From contig NZ_JACOPV010000007.1 in the NCBI RefSeq assembly GCF_016881005.1, forward strand, positions 124,001 through 188,000: DNA of 64,000 nt, given 5' to 3'. Both the position numbers and the translations under genes were made by a program. Numbering within the stretch: position 1 is the first letter of the stretch; each line of letters opens with the position of its first letter. The stretch is from Pseudomonas arcuscaelestis. Its GTDB lineage: Bacteria > Pseudomonadota > Gammaproteobacteria > Pseudomonadales > Pseudomonadaceae. Below are positions 1 through 9,245 of the stretch, in pieces. The notes under the pieces were generated by a model that saw only the letters and a program-made list of their open reading frames with translations, made no database searches and had not been told where the DNA came from.

Positions 1-1655
1 CAAAGCAGCGACACCAAACCCAACAGCACTGCGGCGCCAACAGCCCAATAAACCCAAGGTGCGATGCGTCGCCAGGCCGACGCTGGGGGGGCCTGCGCCC
101 CCAGCCATCGCATCCGCAATGCCCGAAGCTCGGCAACCGGAAAGGCTTCCAGCACTTTATTGAGAATACTCAGGAGCTCCGGCGCGCTACGTCGCACCGA
201 AAAGTGGTCGGGCGCCCATTGTCCCTCAACGCCACGCCCAACCTTGATTGTCGGATCGTCACTGAGCTCCATGTAAGCACCGACTTCGCTGTCGATGGTC
301 GCGACGGCCTCGCCTCGGCGAACCTTTTCCCGGGCTTGCTCCAGCGAGTCCACCAGCAACAGGCGGATGTCGGGATGAGACTGACGAATACTGCTTTCCA
401 GCGCATGCTTGGCTGGCAGCGCTAGCGTTTGTCCTGACAGCTCATCCAGCGAAGCCGGACCGAGGTCAGGCTGGCGAACAATAAACACCCAGCTCTGCCC
501 ACCCAGGGTATGGCTGAAGTCGAGAAACGCACGTCGCTCAGGTGAGTCACTGAGTGTGGTGCTCATGTCTGCCTCGCCGCTTTTGAGCAATGCCAAACTC
601 TGGGCGATGGACGTCGAAGCGGTGAAGCGAAATTGTAGGCCGGTCAATTGCGCAATAGTTGCCAGCACATCGCTATTCAGACCCACCCAGTCGCCCTGAC
701 GATTGCGAAACAGGTAAGGCGGATACTGAATGCCTACCACAGCCACTGTGGGATGCTGGGTAATCCATTGACGCTCCTGTTCGGTCAATTCGATCCGATG
801 GTGGGCTACATCCGATCCCAGCCCCGAGGTCCAGCGCGCAAGAATTTCACCGCGAATCGAATCATCAATGCTGATCAAGGCGCGGTCAAACACGTCACGC
901 AAGGTGCGATCCTCAGCGCGCATGGCAAAGGCAAAGCCTATCGGCGGCAAGGCACTGGGGCCCACCACCTGCAACCCGAGATAGGGTCGCAAGCCGTTAT
1001 AGGCACGAATGATGACCTCGTTACCAATAAACGCATCGACCTCACCCTGGCGCAGCGCTTCCAGCGCGCTGCTGAGGGTGGGTGCAAGGATCACCTTGCT
1101 CTGAGGGTAATCTCGCTGCATTTGCTGGAAATCGGCATAGCCATCGAGCAATGCGATTTTTTTCCCAGCCAGTGACGCTTGTGGAACCGGCGCACCGCCG
1201 CGCACCACGACCATGGAGCGGTCCGGAATGTAGTCACGGGTAAACACCAGGTCAGGCACACTGCGCTCAAATCCGTTGGCGCTGGTCAGCACATCGATTT
1301 CGCCCTCCTGCAGCGCTTTGATTGCTTCCTCGCGTCTGGCAAACGCCAGAACCTGAGTCTGCACTCCCAGGCGGGCCGCGACCAAGCTCAAGTAATCGGC
1401 ACTGATACCCTGATAGCGGTTACGGTCGATAGTTATGTCGACAGGTTCGTAGTCGGCAAAGGAAATGCCCACCCGTAACACTCGTGAAGGTCCAAGCCAC
1501 TGGCGTTCGACCTGATTCAACGGCATCGGCTGGAGGCTGATGAACGGGGGCACCAAGGTGAAAGGTAGCTGTGCAGCCAATGCCCATGCGCCTGCACAGG
1601 CCCACAACAGGCAGGCAATCACCAGCCCTATTGATCGTTGCTGCCACTTGCTCAT
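1..1655 (-). CDS. Sensor protein with two tandem periplasmic solute-binding domains (EvgS/BvgS-like), 3' part missing
   Basis: The reading frame is open from an ATG at 1655 to the left edge, giving 551 residues of an unfinished protein. A GAGGAA ribosome site lies 3 to 4 bases before this ATG. The visible part has an N-terminal signal anchor (about residues 8-30), two consecutive SBP_bac_3-like domains (about 50-265 and 280-495), and a second hydrophobic segment (about 533-551) entering the membrane at the edge. Two binding domains before a membrane segment are typical of EvgS/BvgS-type hybrid histidine kinases, so the missing part is probably kinase and receiver domains, but this is inference. 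A diguanylate cyclase output is also possible. The terminator of thrC lies just upstream. Confidence 0.8.
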   Translation of the reverse strand, partial: MSKWQQRSIGLVIACLLWACAGAWALAAQLPFTLVPPFISLQPMPLNQVERQWLGPSRVLRVGISFADYEPVDITIDRNRYQGISADYLSLVAARLGVQTQVLAFARREEAIKALQEGEIDVLTSANGFERSVPDLVFTRDYIPDRSMVVVRGGAPVPQASLAGKKIALLDGYADFQQMQRDYPQSKVILAPTLSSALEALRQGEVDAFIGNEVIIRAYNGLRPYLGLQVVGPSALPPIGFAFAMRAEDRTLRDVFDRALISIDDSIRGEILARWTSGLGSDVAHHRIELTEQERQWITQHPTVAVVGIQYPPYLFRNRQGDWVGLNSDVLATIAQLTGLQFRFTASTSIAQSLALLKSGEADMSTTLSDSPERRAFLDFSHTLGGQSWVFIVRQPDLGPASLDELSGQTLALPAKHALESSIRQSHPDIRLLLVDSLEQAREKVRRGEAVATIDSEVGAYMELSDDPTIKVGRGVEGQWAPDHFSVRRSAPELLSILNKVLEAFPVAELRALRMRWLGAQAPPASAWRRIAPWVYWAVGAAVLLGLVSLL

Positions 1656-1690
1656 CGGTTCCTCGTCGCTCTTGTCTGGCCCAGGCCAGT

Positions 1691-1719
1691 AAAAAAAAAC
1701 CCGTCAGAGACGGGTTTTT
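1691..1719 (-). terminator. Intrinsic terminator after thrC
   Basis: A 7-bp stem (ACCCGTC/GACGGGT) with an AGA loop is flanked by A and T runs, so it could work in both directions. It lies 20 bases after the thrC stop and before the start of the sensor gene. Confidence 0.85.
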
Positions 1720-1738
1720 CTGGGTGTCTATCGGATGA

Positions 1739-3148
1739 TCACAACGGCTTGCCGCGGTTGCCATGCTGCGCGACGAACGCGTGAACAGCCTTCAAGTCGT
1801 TGGCCAGAACCGTGCAGCGCTCTTCCCGCGAGAACAGATCGTTCAGGTGCGCTGGCAGCTCAAGCGCTTTACCAACGCCAGCTTTCTCGACGGCCTCGGG
1901 GAACTTGACCGGGTGGGCAGTACCGAGCACCACCATCGGCGTGTCCAGGCTACGCCGGCATTCGCGTGCTGCCTTGACCCCGATTGCAGTATGCGGGTCG
2001 AGCACTTCACCGGTCTGGGCAAAGACTTCGGCAATGGTTTCGCAGGTTTGCGCATCATCGACAGCCAGCGAGTCGAACAATTTGCGCGCCTCGGTCCAGC
2101 GATCCTGTTCAACGCTGAAGCCGCCTCCTTGTTTGAAGTTGTCCATCAGGTCGGCAATTGCTGCACCGTTACGACCATGCAGATCGAACAACAGGCGTTC
2201 GAAGTTGGACGAAACCATGATGTCCATCGACGGCGACAGGGTCGCGTGCAGGGTTTCCTTGACGTACTGGTTGCCGCTCATGAAGCGGTGCAGGATGTCA
2301 TTGCGGTTGGTGGCGACGATCAGTTGGCTGATCGGCAGACCCATGTTACGCGCCAGGTAACCGGCGAAGATGTCACCGAAGTTGCCGGTCGGCACCGAGA
2401 ATGCAACCGAACGCGCCGGGCCACCCAGTTGCAGGGCCGCATGGAAGTAGTAAACGATCTGGGCCATGATGCGTGCCCAGTTGATCGAGTTTACCGCCAC
2501 CAGGCGGGTGCCCTTGAGGAAGCTCTGGTCAGCGAAGCTGGCCTTGACCATTTCCTGGCAGTCGTCGAAGTTGCCTTCGATGGCGATGTTGTGGATGTTC
2601 TCGCCGAAGATGGTGGTCATCTGCCGACGCTGAACTTCCGAAACACGCTGGTGCGGATGCAGAATGAAAATATCGACGTTGTCGCAACGACGGCAGCCCT
2701 CGATGGCCGCTGAACCGGTGTCACCACTGGTAGCGCCAAGGATCACTACGCGCTCGCCGCGCTTGACCAGTACGTGATCAAGAAGGCGCCCCAGCAGTTG
2801 CAGGGCAAAGTCCTTGAAGGCCAGGGTCGGGCCGTGGAACAGCTCCAATACCCATTCATTACTGCCCAATTGACGCAGGGGGGCGACAGCGGCGTGAGCG
2901 AACTCGCCATAGGTTTCTTCGAGGATCTTCTTGAAGTCGGCATCGGCAATGCTGCCGGTGACGAACGGGCGCATCACCCGAAAAGCCAACTCGTGATACG
3001 GCAGGCCAGCCCAGGAAGCGATCTCCTCCTGGGTGAACCGTGGAAGGTTTTCCGGCACATACAAACCGCCATCGCTGGCCAGGCCAGCCAACAGCACATC
3101 TTCGAAATTCAGGGCCGGTGCCTGGCCGCGGGTACTGATATAACGCAT
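1739..3148 (-). CDS. thrC: Threonine synthase
   Basis: This PLP enzyme converts O-phosphohomoserine to threonine, the last step of threonine synthesis, in the cytoplasm. The 469-residue protein has the N-terminal MRYISTRG and the PLP-lysine region GPTLAFKDFALQLLG with Lys112 as the expected Schiff-base lysine, followed by the glycine-rich GATSGDTGSAA phosphate-binding stretch. Length matches the long form of the enzyme. It follows hom on the same strand, separated by about 100 bases that carry a repeat. The two genes supply successive parts of the pathway and are probably cotranscribed. Confidence 0.97.
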   Translation of the reverse strand: MRYISTRGQAPALNFEDVLLAGLASDGGLYVPENLPRFTQEEIASWAGLPYHELAFRVMRPFVTGSIADADFKKILEETYGEFAHAAVAPLRQLGSNEWVLELFHGPTLAFKDFALQLLGRLLDHVLVKRGERVVILGATSGDTGSAAIEGCRRCDNVDIFILHPHQRVSEVQRRQMTTIFGENIHNIAIEGNFDDCQEMVKASFADQSFLKGTRLVAVNSINWARIMAQIVYYFHAALQLGGPARSVAFSVPTGNFGDIFAGYLARNMGLPISQLIVATNRNDILHRFMSGNQYVKETLHATLSPSMDIMVSSNFERLLFDLHGRNGAAIADLMDNFKQGGGFSVEQDRWTEARKLFDSLAVDDAQTCETIAEVFAQTGEVLDPHTAIGVKAARECRRSLDTPMVVLGTAHPVKFPEAVEKAGVGKALELPAHLNDLFSREERCTVLANDLKAVHAFVAQHGNRGKPL

Positions 3149-3165
3149 AAGGACAAACCTTCGGT

Positions 3166-3252
3166 TTGGGCTTCAAGCTTTACGCTTCAAGCGACTAGCA
3201 GGAACGCGTTGCTCCCTGCCTGCCGCTTGCAGCCTATAACTTGCAACTAAAG
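3166..3252. repeat. Intergenic repeat with CTTCAAGC/GCTTGCAG units
   Basis: The hom-thrC gap holds repeated GCTTCAAGC units followed by GCTTGCAGC and CTTGCAAC. Similar units occur at 16253-16290 and 39682-39720. This looks like a small family of intergenic repeats; its function is unknown. Confidence 0.5.
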
Positions 3253-4557
3253 TTAACTGAGTTGTTCGACGCGGATACGTACCACGTTGCCGACCACGTC
3301 CTGCAACGCTTCCAGGGCGGTGATCGCATCGTTCATGCGTTGTTCGACCACGCTATGGGTAAGCAGGATCATCGGCACCAGGCCGTCTTGTTCCTCGACT
3401 TCCTTCTGCATGATCGATTCGATGTTGATACCGCGCTCAGACAAGATGCTGGCCACCTGGGCGAGTACGCCTGGGTGATCCTTGGCCTGGATACGCAGGT
3501 AATACGCAGATTCGCAGGCTTCGATCGGCAGGATCGGGTGGGCCGACAGCGAGTCCGGCTGGAAGGCCAGGTGCGGCACACGGTTTTCCGGATCTGAGGT
3601 CATGGCACGCACCACATCGACCAGGTCAGCCACCACCGAGGATGCGGTAGGTTCCATGCCAGCGCCCGCACCATAAAACAAGGTGGACCCTGCGGCATCG
3701 CCGTTGACCATGACAGCGTTCATTACGCCATTGACGTTGGCGATCAAGCGATCGGATGGAATCAGGGTTGGATGTACGCGCAGTTCGATGCCGTTGGCAG
3801 TGCTGCGGGCAACGCCCAGGTGCTTGATGCGGTAGCCAAGCGCTTCTGCGTAGTTCACATCAGCAGTCGTCAGCTTGGTGATGCCTTCGGTGTAGGCCTT
3901 GTCGAACTGCAGCGGAATACCAAAGGCAATCGAAGCCAGGATGGTGAGCTTGTGCGCAGCATCGATACCTTCGACGTCAAAGGTTGGATCGGCTTCGGCA
4001 TAGCCTAGGGCTTGGGCTTCAGCCAACACGTCTGGGAAGGCACGGCCTTTCTCACGCATCTCGGTGAGAATGAAGTTGCCGGTACCGTTGATGATCCCCG
4101 CTACCCAGTTGATGCGGTTGGCCGACAGCCCTTCACGGATTGCCTTGATCACGGGAATGCCACCGGCTACGGCCGCTTCGAAGGCAACGATAACGCCCTT
4201 CTCGCGTGCCTTGGCGAAGATTTCATTGCCGTGCACGGCAATCAGCGCCTTGTTGGCGGTGACAACGTGCTTGCCGTTATCGATAGCCTTGAGTACCAGA
4301 TCACGGGCAATGGTGTAGCCACCAATCAGCTCGATGACAATGTCGATTTCCGGGTTCGTTGCGACCTCGAATACATCAGCGGTAATGGGGGTACCGGTAA
4401 TCTGGCAATTCGGGTTTGGCGAACGCATGGCAATCTGCGCCACTTCGATACCACGCCCGGCACGGCGGGCGATTTCCTCGGCGTTACGCTGAAGTACATT
4501 GAAGGTACCGCCACCGACGGTCCCCAACCCACAGATGCCTACTTTGACCGGTTTCAC
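3253..4557 (-). CDS. hom: Homoserine dehydrogenase
   Basis: This NAD(P)H-dependent enzyme reduces aspartate semialdehyde to homoserine, feeding the threonine and methionine pathways. The 434-residue protein starts with a GTG at 4557, preceded by GGGGAG at good spacing. The Rossmann motif GLGTVGGGT is at residues 10-18. The catalytic core with NGTGNFIL and the EADPTFDVEG region follows, and a C-terminal ACT domain (about 350-430) suggests feedback control by threonine. It is the monofunctional form, with no aspartokinase part. It lies upstream of thrC and downstream of dsbC, all on the minus strand. Confidence 0.97.
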   Translation of the reverse strand: MKPVKVGICGLGTVGGGTFNVLQRNAEEIARRAGRGIEVAQIAMRSPNPNCQITGTPITADVFEVATNPEIDIVIELIGGYTIARDLVLKAIDNGKHVVTANKALIAVHGNEIFAKAREKGVIVAFEAAVAGGIPVIKAIREGLSANRINWVAGIINGTGNFILTEMREKGRAFPDVLAEAQALGYAEADPTFDVEGIDAAHKLTILASIAFGIPLQFDKAYTEGITKLTTADVNYAEALGYRIKHLGVARSTANGIELRVHPTLIPSDRLIANVNGVMNAVMVNGDAAGSTLFYGAGAGMEPTASSVVADLVDVVRAMTSDPENRVPHLAFQPDSLSAHPILPIEACESAYYLRIQAKDHPGVLAQVASILSERGINIESIMQKEVEEQDGLVPMILLTHSVVEQRMNDAITALEALQDVVGNVVRIRVEQLS

Positions 4558-4638
4558 TGTGAACTCCCCATTGAACGAATGGCGCTAAGCCGTCCGTGAT
4601 ATCAGCCGTCTCCCCATGGTGACGGCTCGCTTGTTGAA

Positions 4639-5373
4639 TTATTTACCGCCGGCCAATGCCAGCTTGGCTACCTGTGGTGCCGGTTGATAACCCGGGATTA
4701 CCTGGCCGTCTTCAAGAACGATGGCCGGAGTACCGTTGACACCAATGGACTGGCCCAACTGGAACTGCTTGCTGACCGGATTGGCACATTTGGCAGCTTT
4801 GATTTCTTTGCCGTCGATCATCTTGTCCAGAGCGCCCTTGCGGTCGCTGGAGCACCAGACGGCTTGCAGTTGTTCGTCGCCCGCGGAGCCGAGACCCTGA
4901 CGCGGGAAGGCTACATAGCGCACTTCGATACCGCGGCGGTTTAACTCGGGAACTTCGGCATGCAGCTTGTGGCAGTACGGGCAGGTAGTGTCGGTAAACA
5001 CAGTGATGTGCGATTTGGTTTCGCCCTTGGCAGGATAAACCACCATCTCTGCGGCTGGAATAGCATTGACGGTCTTGGCGATGGCCTGACGCTCGGTTTT
5101 TTCAGTCAGGTTGACCGGTTTGCCGTCCTGGATCTGGTACAGATAGCCCTGCATGACGAACTGGCCGTCGGGGCTGGCGTACAGCACACGGCCGCCCTGC
5201 AGCTTCACTTCGTAAAGGCCGTTCAACGGGCTGGAGGCAACACTTTCAACCGGCAAACCCAATTCCAGGGTCTGCAGGGTCTTGCGAATCGCCTGCTCGG
5301 CGGTCTCGGTAGCGGCAGCAAAGGTACTGACCAACGCCAGGGCGGCGGTGGCGATAATCTGGGTCACGCGCAT
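4639..5373 (-). CDS. dsbC: Periplasmic thiol:disulfide interchange protein DsbC
   Basis: DsbC isomerises wrong disulfide bonds in periplasmic proteins. The ATG at 5373 gives 244 residues with a signal peptide cleaved near ATA-AATETAEQ, an N-terminal dimerisation domain and a thioredoxin-fold domain with the active site C131-P-Y-C134. An AGGAGT ribosome site stands just before this start. The frame is open further upstream to 5667, but that extension has no signal peptide and overlaps the end of xerD, so it was rejected. The gene lies between xerD and hom. Confidence 0.96.
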   Translation of the reverse strand: MRVTQIIATAALALVSTFAAATETAEQAIRKTLQTLELGLPVESVASSPLNGLYEVKLQGGRVLYASPDGQFVMQGYLYQIQDGKPVNLTEKTERQAIAKTVNAIPAAEMVVYPAKGETKSHITVFTDTTCPYCHKLHAEVPELNRRGIEVRYVAFPRQGLGSAGDEQLQAVWCSSDRKGALDKMIDGKEIKAAKCANPVSKQFQLGQSIGVNGTPAIVLEDGQVIPGYQPAPQVAKLALAGGK

Positions 5374-5518
5374 GGGAACTCCTGAAGGCGGGCAAAGAGC
5401 CGGTGAGCAACGCGCGTCTTGAAATAACGGCGGTCGAACGGCCCTTGATGCAAACCGTCCAAGCCTACCACAACATCCCCGCACAGACCGCCCCCCAGGC
5501 GACACATGCGCGGTGCAT

Positions 5519-6415
5519 TCAACCACGTGGATGATGGCGCGCATGCAACTCCTGCAATCGCGCACGGGCCACATGGGTATAGATCTGAGTGGTGGACAGG
5601 TCGCTGTGTCCGAGCAGCATCTGCACCACGCGCAAGTCGGCGCCGTGATTGAGCAAATGTGTGGCAAAAGCGTGGCGCAAGGTATGCGGCGAAAGGCTTT
5701 TACTGATGCCGGCGACCTGAGCCTGGTGCTTGATCCGGTGCCAGAACGTCTGCCGGGTCATCTGCTCACCACGTAGGCTGGGGAACAACACATCGCTCGG
5801 GCGACCGCCGAGCATTTCATTACGCCCATCGCGCATATAGCGCTCGATCCACACCACCGCCTCTTCACCCATCGGCACCAGGCGCTCCTTGCTGCCTTTA
5901 CCCATCACGCGCAATACACCCTGGCGCAGATTGACCTGATCCAGGGTCAGGCTGACCAGTTCGGTTACACGCAAGCCACAGGCATAAAGAACCTCCAGCA
6001 TTGCCCGGTCGCGCTGACCAATCGGCTCGCTCAAGTCTGGCGCCTGTAGCAACGCCTCTACGTCGTCCTCGGACAAAGACTTGGGCAATGGCCGCCCCAA
6101 CTGCGGCATGTCGACTTGCAGGGTTGGATCGATTTCGATCAGTTTTTCCCTGAGCAAATAACGATAAAAGCCACGCACACCGGAGAGAAAGCGTGCAGTA
6201 GAACGAGGCTTGTAGCTCTGGTCCAGTCGCCAGGCCAGATGATCGAGAATCAACTCGCGTCCGGCAGCGGGCAACGCCACGCCTTGCTCCTGGAGCCAGC
6301 CATTGAACAAGGCCAGGTCACTGCGATAAGCGTCGCGGGTATTGTCGGACAGGCCTTTCTCCAGCCACAGGGCATCGAGGAATTGGTCGATCAGAGGATG
6401 CTCTAGTGCGGGCAT
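5519..6415 (-). CDS. xerD: Site-specific tyrosine recombinase XerD
   Basis: With XerC, this enzyme resolves chromosome dimers at dif sites. The 298-residue protein has the N-terminal SAM-like core-binding domain and the C-terminal catalytic domain. Visible catalytic elements are the arginine in YACGLRVTELVSL, the lysine in VMGKGSKERLVP, the HTLRHAFATHLL box with His and Arg, the GHSDLSTTQIYTHV end with the second His, and the tyrosine nucleophile. No integrase neighbours are present, which fits the housekeeping recombinase rather than a phage enzyme. It starts the minus-strand series xerD-dsbC-hom-thrC. Confidence 0.96.
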   Translation of the reverse strand: MPALEHPLIDQFLDALWLEKGLSDNTRDAYRSDLALFNGWLQEQGVALPAAGRELILDHLAWRLDQSYKPRSTARFLSGVRGFYRYLLREKLIEIDPTLQVDMPQLGRPLPKSLSEDDVEALLQAPDLSEPIGQRDRAMLEVLYACGLRVTELVSLTLDQVNLRQGVLRVMGKGSKERLVPMGEEAVVWIERYMRDGRNEMLGGRPSDVLFPSLRGEQMTRQTFWHRIKHQAQVAGISKSLSPHTLRHAFATHLLNHGADLRVVQMLLGHSDLSTTQIYTHVARARLQELHARHHPRG

Positions 6416-6491
6416 GACAACTCGAAGGCAAAAGACAAAAACGAAAAATTGCCGCTAGTCTTCCACAACACGGTCAGCATAGGGAATTGGA

Positions 6492-8294
6492 ATGAACGAT
6501 CAACAAATATTGCTGACCTTCGGCGGCATCGGTGGTGCCGCCCTCGCCTGCCAGTGGCTGGCCTGGCGCTTGAAACTACCTGCGATCCTCTTTTTACTGC
6601 TCAGCGGCATTCTTGCCGGGCCGATTCTAGGCTGGCTTGACCCACAACAAATGTTCGGCCCGCTGCTGATGCCCCTCGTTTCACTGGCGGTTGCGCTGAT
6701 TCTGTTCGAGGGAAGCCTGACCCTGCACCTGTCGCAATGGCGCGAAATCGGCACGGTTGTCCAACGCATGGTAACCCTCGGAGCGCTGTCCACCTGGATA
6801 GTCATCACTGTGGCTACCCATTGGCTGCTCGGATTCGACTGGCTGCTGGCGACCCTGTTCGGCACCCTCACGCTGGTCACCGGCCCCACGGTCATTGTGC
6901 CGATGCTGCGCGTGGTGCGCCCCAAATCCACGATTGCCAATATCCTGCGTTGGGAAGGCATTGTCATCGACCCGATCGGCGCCCTGCTGGCAGTGGTTGT
7001 GTACAGCTTCATCATTGCCAGTGCGGCCGGTAACGGCTTGAGCCAGAGCCTGCTGACCTTTGCCGGCGTGATTCTCTGCGGGAGCGCCTTCGGCGCTGCC
7101 GGTGGCTGGATACTTGGCCAAGTCATGCGCGAGCAATGGCTCCCCGAATACCTGCACAACCTGGCCTCCCTGGCAGCAGTGCTGGGTATTTTCATTGCCG
7201 CCAACCAGGTCATGCATGAGTCCGGCCTGCTGGCGGTGACCATCATGGGCATGTGGCTGGCCAACATGAAAGGGGTGGACGTCCGGCAAATCCTGCACTT
7301 CAAGGAAAACCTCAGTGTCCTGCTGATATCCGGACTGTTCATCCTCCTGGCCGCTCGCCTGGACCTCAATGCACTGCTTGGGCTTGGCCCGGCAGTACTA
7401 GCCCTGCTGCTGGTGATCCAGTTGATCGCGCGACCATTGAACGTGGCGCTATCAACCTGGGGCTCGCAATTGAACTGGCGAGAACGTGCCTTGCTGAGCT
7501 GGATCGCCCCACGCGGAATCGTGGCGGCCGCGGTGTCGGCGATCTTCGCCATTCGTCTGCATGAAGCAGGACACCAGGGCGCCCTATTGCTTGTACCGCT
7601 GACTTTTGCCGTGATTATTGGAACAGTCGTGCTGCAAAGCGCCACAGCGCGCCCCCTGGCTCGCATGCTCAAGGTTGCAGAGCCCGCGCCCAGCGGCTTT
7701 CTGATCGTTGGCGCCAATCCACCAGCCAGGACCATCGCCAAGGCGTTGCAGCAACTTGACTGCCGCGTACTGCTGACCGATTCGAGCTGGGAGAACATCC
7801 GCGCAGCACGTATGGAGGGGTTGCCCACCTACTTTGGCAACCCGGCCTCGCAACATGCCGATGCCCACCTGGACCTGGTCGGCCTGGGGCACCTGCTCGG
7901 GCTTTCGCCTTCTGGAGAGCTGAACACATTGGCGTGTGCGCGCTTTCGCCATGACTTTGGCCACGCGCGCCTGTTTGTTCTCGCCAGCGGCCTGGAAGCA
8001 CGCCGCAGCGACAAGCATCGCGCCAGCAATGAACATCGCGGCCACATTCTCGGTAGTCAGGAGCTGACCTATGTACAACTGGCCAACCGCTTGCACCAGG
8101 GCGCAGAGCTGTACAGCACCCACCTGACCGACACCTTTGGCTGGGAAGACTACCAGGCGTTGCATGGCCAACGTGCGACCTTGCTATTTGCCCGAGACAA
8201 CGGCGGTTGGGTGCATGTGTTTGGGCCAGAAAGCGTGCTCAAGCCAAGCGCAGGCTGGACGGTGGTCGCATTGATCCAGCCCGAGCTTGAATGA
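6492..8294 (+). CDS. Cation:proton antiporter (CPA1/NhaP type) with a C-terminal RCK/TrkA-N-like domain
   Basis: The first 400 or so residues form about 12 hydrophobic segments and include LILFEGSLTLH and TLVTGPTVIVPMLR, both characteristic of the NhaP/CPA1 family of Na+/H+ or K+/H+ exchangers. The last 200 residues resemble a nucleotide-binding RCK domain (FLIVGANPPARTIAKALQQL), but the usual GxGxxG motif is degenerate. The protein would swap cations for protons across the inner membrane. The ATG at 6492 follows GGAATTGG. The gene is divergent from xerD. Ion specificity cannot be told from the sequence. Confidence 0.88.
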   Translation: MNDQQILLTFGGIGGAALACQWLAWRLKLPAILFLLLSGILAGPILGWLDPQQMFGPLLMPLVSLAVALILFEGSLTLHLSQWREIGTVVQRMVTLGALSTWIVITVATHWLLGFDWLLATLFGTLTLVTGPTVIVPMLRVVRPKSTIANILRWEGIVIDPIGALLAVVVYSFIIASAAGNGLSQSLLTFAGVILCGSAFGAAGGWILGQVMREQWLPEYLHNLASLAAVLGIFIAANQVMHESGLLAVTIMGMWLANMKGVDVRQILHFKENLSVLLISGLFILLAARLDLNALLGLGPAVLALLLVIQLIARPLNVALSTWGSQLNWRERALLSWIAPRGIVAAAVSAIFAIRLHEAGHQGALLLVPLTFAVIIGTVVLQSATARPLARMLKVAEPAPSGFLIVGANPPARTIAKALQQLDCRVLLTDSSWENIRAARMEGLPTYFGNPASQHADAHLDLVGLGHLLGLSPSGELNTLACARFRHDFGHARLFVLASGLEARRSDKHRASNEHRGHILGSQELTYVQLANRLHQGAELYSTHLTDTFGWEDYQALHGQRATLLFARDNGGWVHVFGPESVLKPSAGWTVVALIQPELE

Positions 8295-8349
8295 TTGCAG
8301 ACAGTCCAGCCTGCCCTGTACTCAGGGCCGCTGAGCCCCCGAGCTGGGT

Positions 8350-8757
8350 TCAGAACCCCGGCAACACCGGCACCGGACGCTTGTCTTCGTCGATAGCAAC
8401 AAAGCTGAACAGGCCATGGATCGCCTTCTCGCGACTGTCACAGCTCATGCTTTCGACAAACACTTCAACCTCGACCTTGAGGCTGGTGTTGCCCACCGTC
8501 GCTACCCGCCCGACCAACTCAACGATGGAACCAGCGGCAATCGGGTGCTTGAAGTCGATTCGGTCAGTGGACACAGTCACCAGCGGCAACCGGCAAAAAC
8601 GCGTGGCAGCGATAAACGATACTTCATCCATCCAGGCCAAAGCGGTACCACCGAACAAGGTGTTGTGGTGGTTTGTGGTGGACGGAAACACCGCCTTGGT
8701 AACGCGGGTTACCGACAGTTCGGTGCGGCGTTCGATTTCCTGCTCTCTTGAACTCAT
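8350..8757 (-). CDS. Hotdog-fold acyl-CoA thioesterase (YciA/BFIT type)
   Basis: The 135-residue protein carries the motif TNHHNTLFGGTALAWMDEVSFIAA, cut here to its key parts: HHNTLFGG followed by the acidic MDE. This is the active-site helix of the YciA-like hotdog thioesterases, which release fatty acids from CoA. The ATG at 8757 is preferred over an in-frame GTG at 8766, since it begins nearer the conserved region, but neither has a strong ribosome site. It converges with the antiporter gene and lies downstream of the rplS operon terminator. Confidence 0.88.
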   Translation of the reverse strand: MSSREQEIERRTELSVTRVTKAVFPSTTNHHNTLFGGTALAWMDEVSFIAATRFCRLPLVTVSTDRIDFKHPIAAGSIVELVGRVATVGNTSLKVEVEVFVESMSCDSREKAIHGLFSFVAIDEDKRPVPVLPGF

Positions 8758-8789
8758 AAACTTCACATCTTGGACAAATTACAGACAAC

Positions 8790-8817
8790 AAAAAAGCAGC
8801 CCGAAGGCTGCTTTTTT
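8790..8817 (-). terminator. Intrinsic terminator after rplS
   Basis: A stem GCAGCC/GGCTGC with a CGAA loop is flanked by six A and six T, extending the pairing to 12 bp. It lies between rplS and the thioesterase gene and probably ends the rpsP-rimM-trmD-rplS transcript. Confidence 0.9.
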
Positions 8818-8851
8818 CGCATGGTGGCCGCAGCCACCGGTCAAACTGTCA

Positions 8852-9202
8852 TCAGGACAGTTTTTCCTTGATGCGAGCGGCTTTACCGGACAGGTCGCGC
8901 AGGTAGTACAGCTTGGCTTTACGCACGTCACCACGACGTTTCACGGCCAGGCTGTCGATTTGCGGGCTGTAGGTCTGGAAAGTACGCTCAACACCAACAC
9001 CGTTGGAGATTTTACGAACAGTGAAAGCACTGTTCACACCACGGTTACGCTTGGCGATGACAACGCCTTCGAAAGCCTGCAGACGCGAACGATCGCCTTC
9101 CTTCACTTTCACCTGAACGACGATGGTGTCGCCCGGGGCAAAGGTCGGGATCTCTTTGGTCATCTGCTCTGCTTCGAGTGCAAGGATGATTTTGTTAGTC
9201 AT
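8852..9202 (-). CDS. rplS: 50S ribosomal protein L19
   Basis: L19 sits at the interface between the ribosomal subunits. The 116-residue protein begins [19 protein letters not shown] and has the family signature [27 protein letters not shown] at its C-terminal end (given here as [17 protein letters not shown]). It is the last gene of the rpsP-rimM-trmD-rplS operon, 43 bases after trmD, and is followed by an intrinsic terminator. An AGGAGC ribosome site precedes the start. Confidence 0.98.
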   Translation of the reverse strand: MTNKIILALEAEQMTKEIPTFAPGDTIVVQVKVKEGDRSRLQAFEGVVIAKRNRGVNSAFTVRKISNGVGVERTFQTYSPQIDSLAVKRRGDVRKAKLYYLRDLSGKAARIKEKLS

Positions 9203-9245
9203 GCTGTGCTCCTAAGGTAAATCAAATGGATTTACCATCGATACG

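Noticed and set aside
4639..5667. Longer dsbC frame beginning at 5667
   Set aside because: The extra residues precede the signal peptide and overlap xerD. A good ribosome site at 5373 supports the shorter form.
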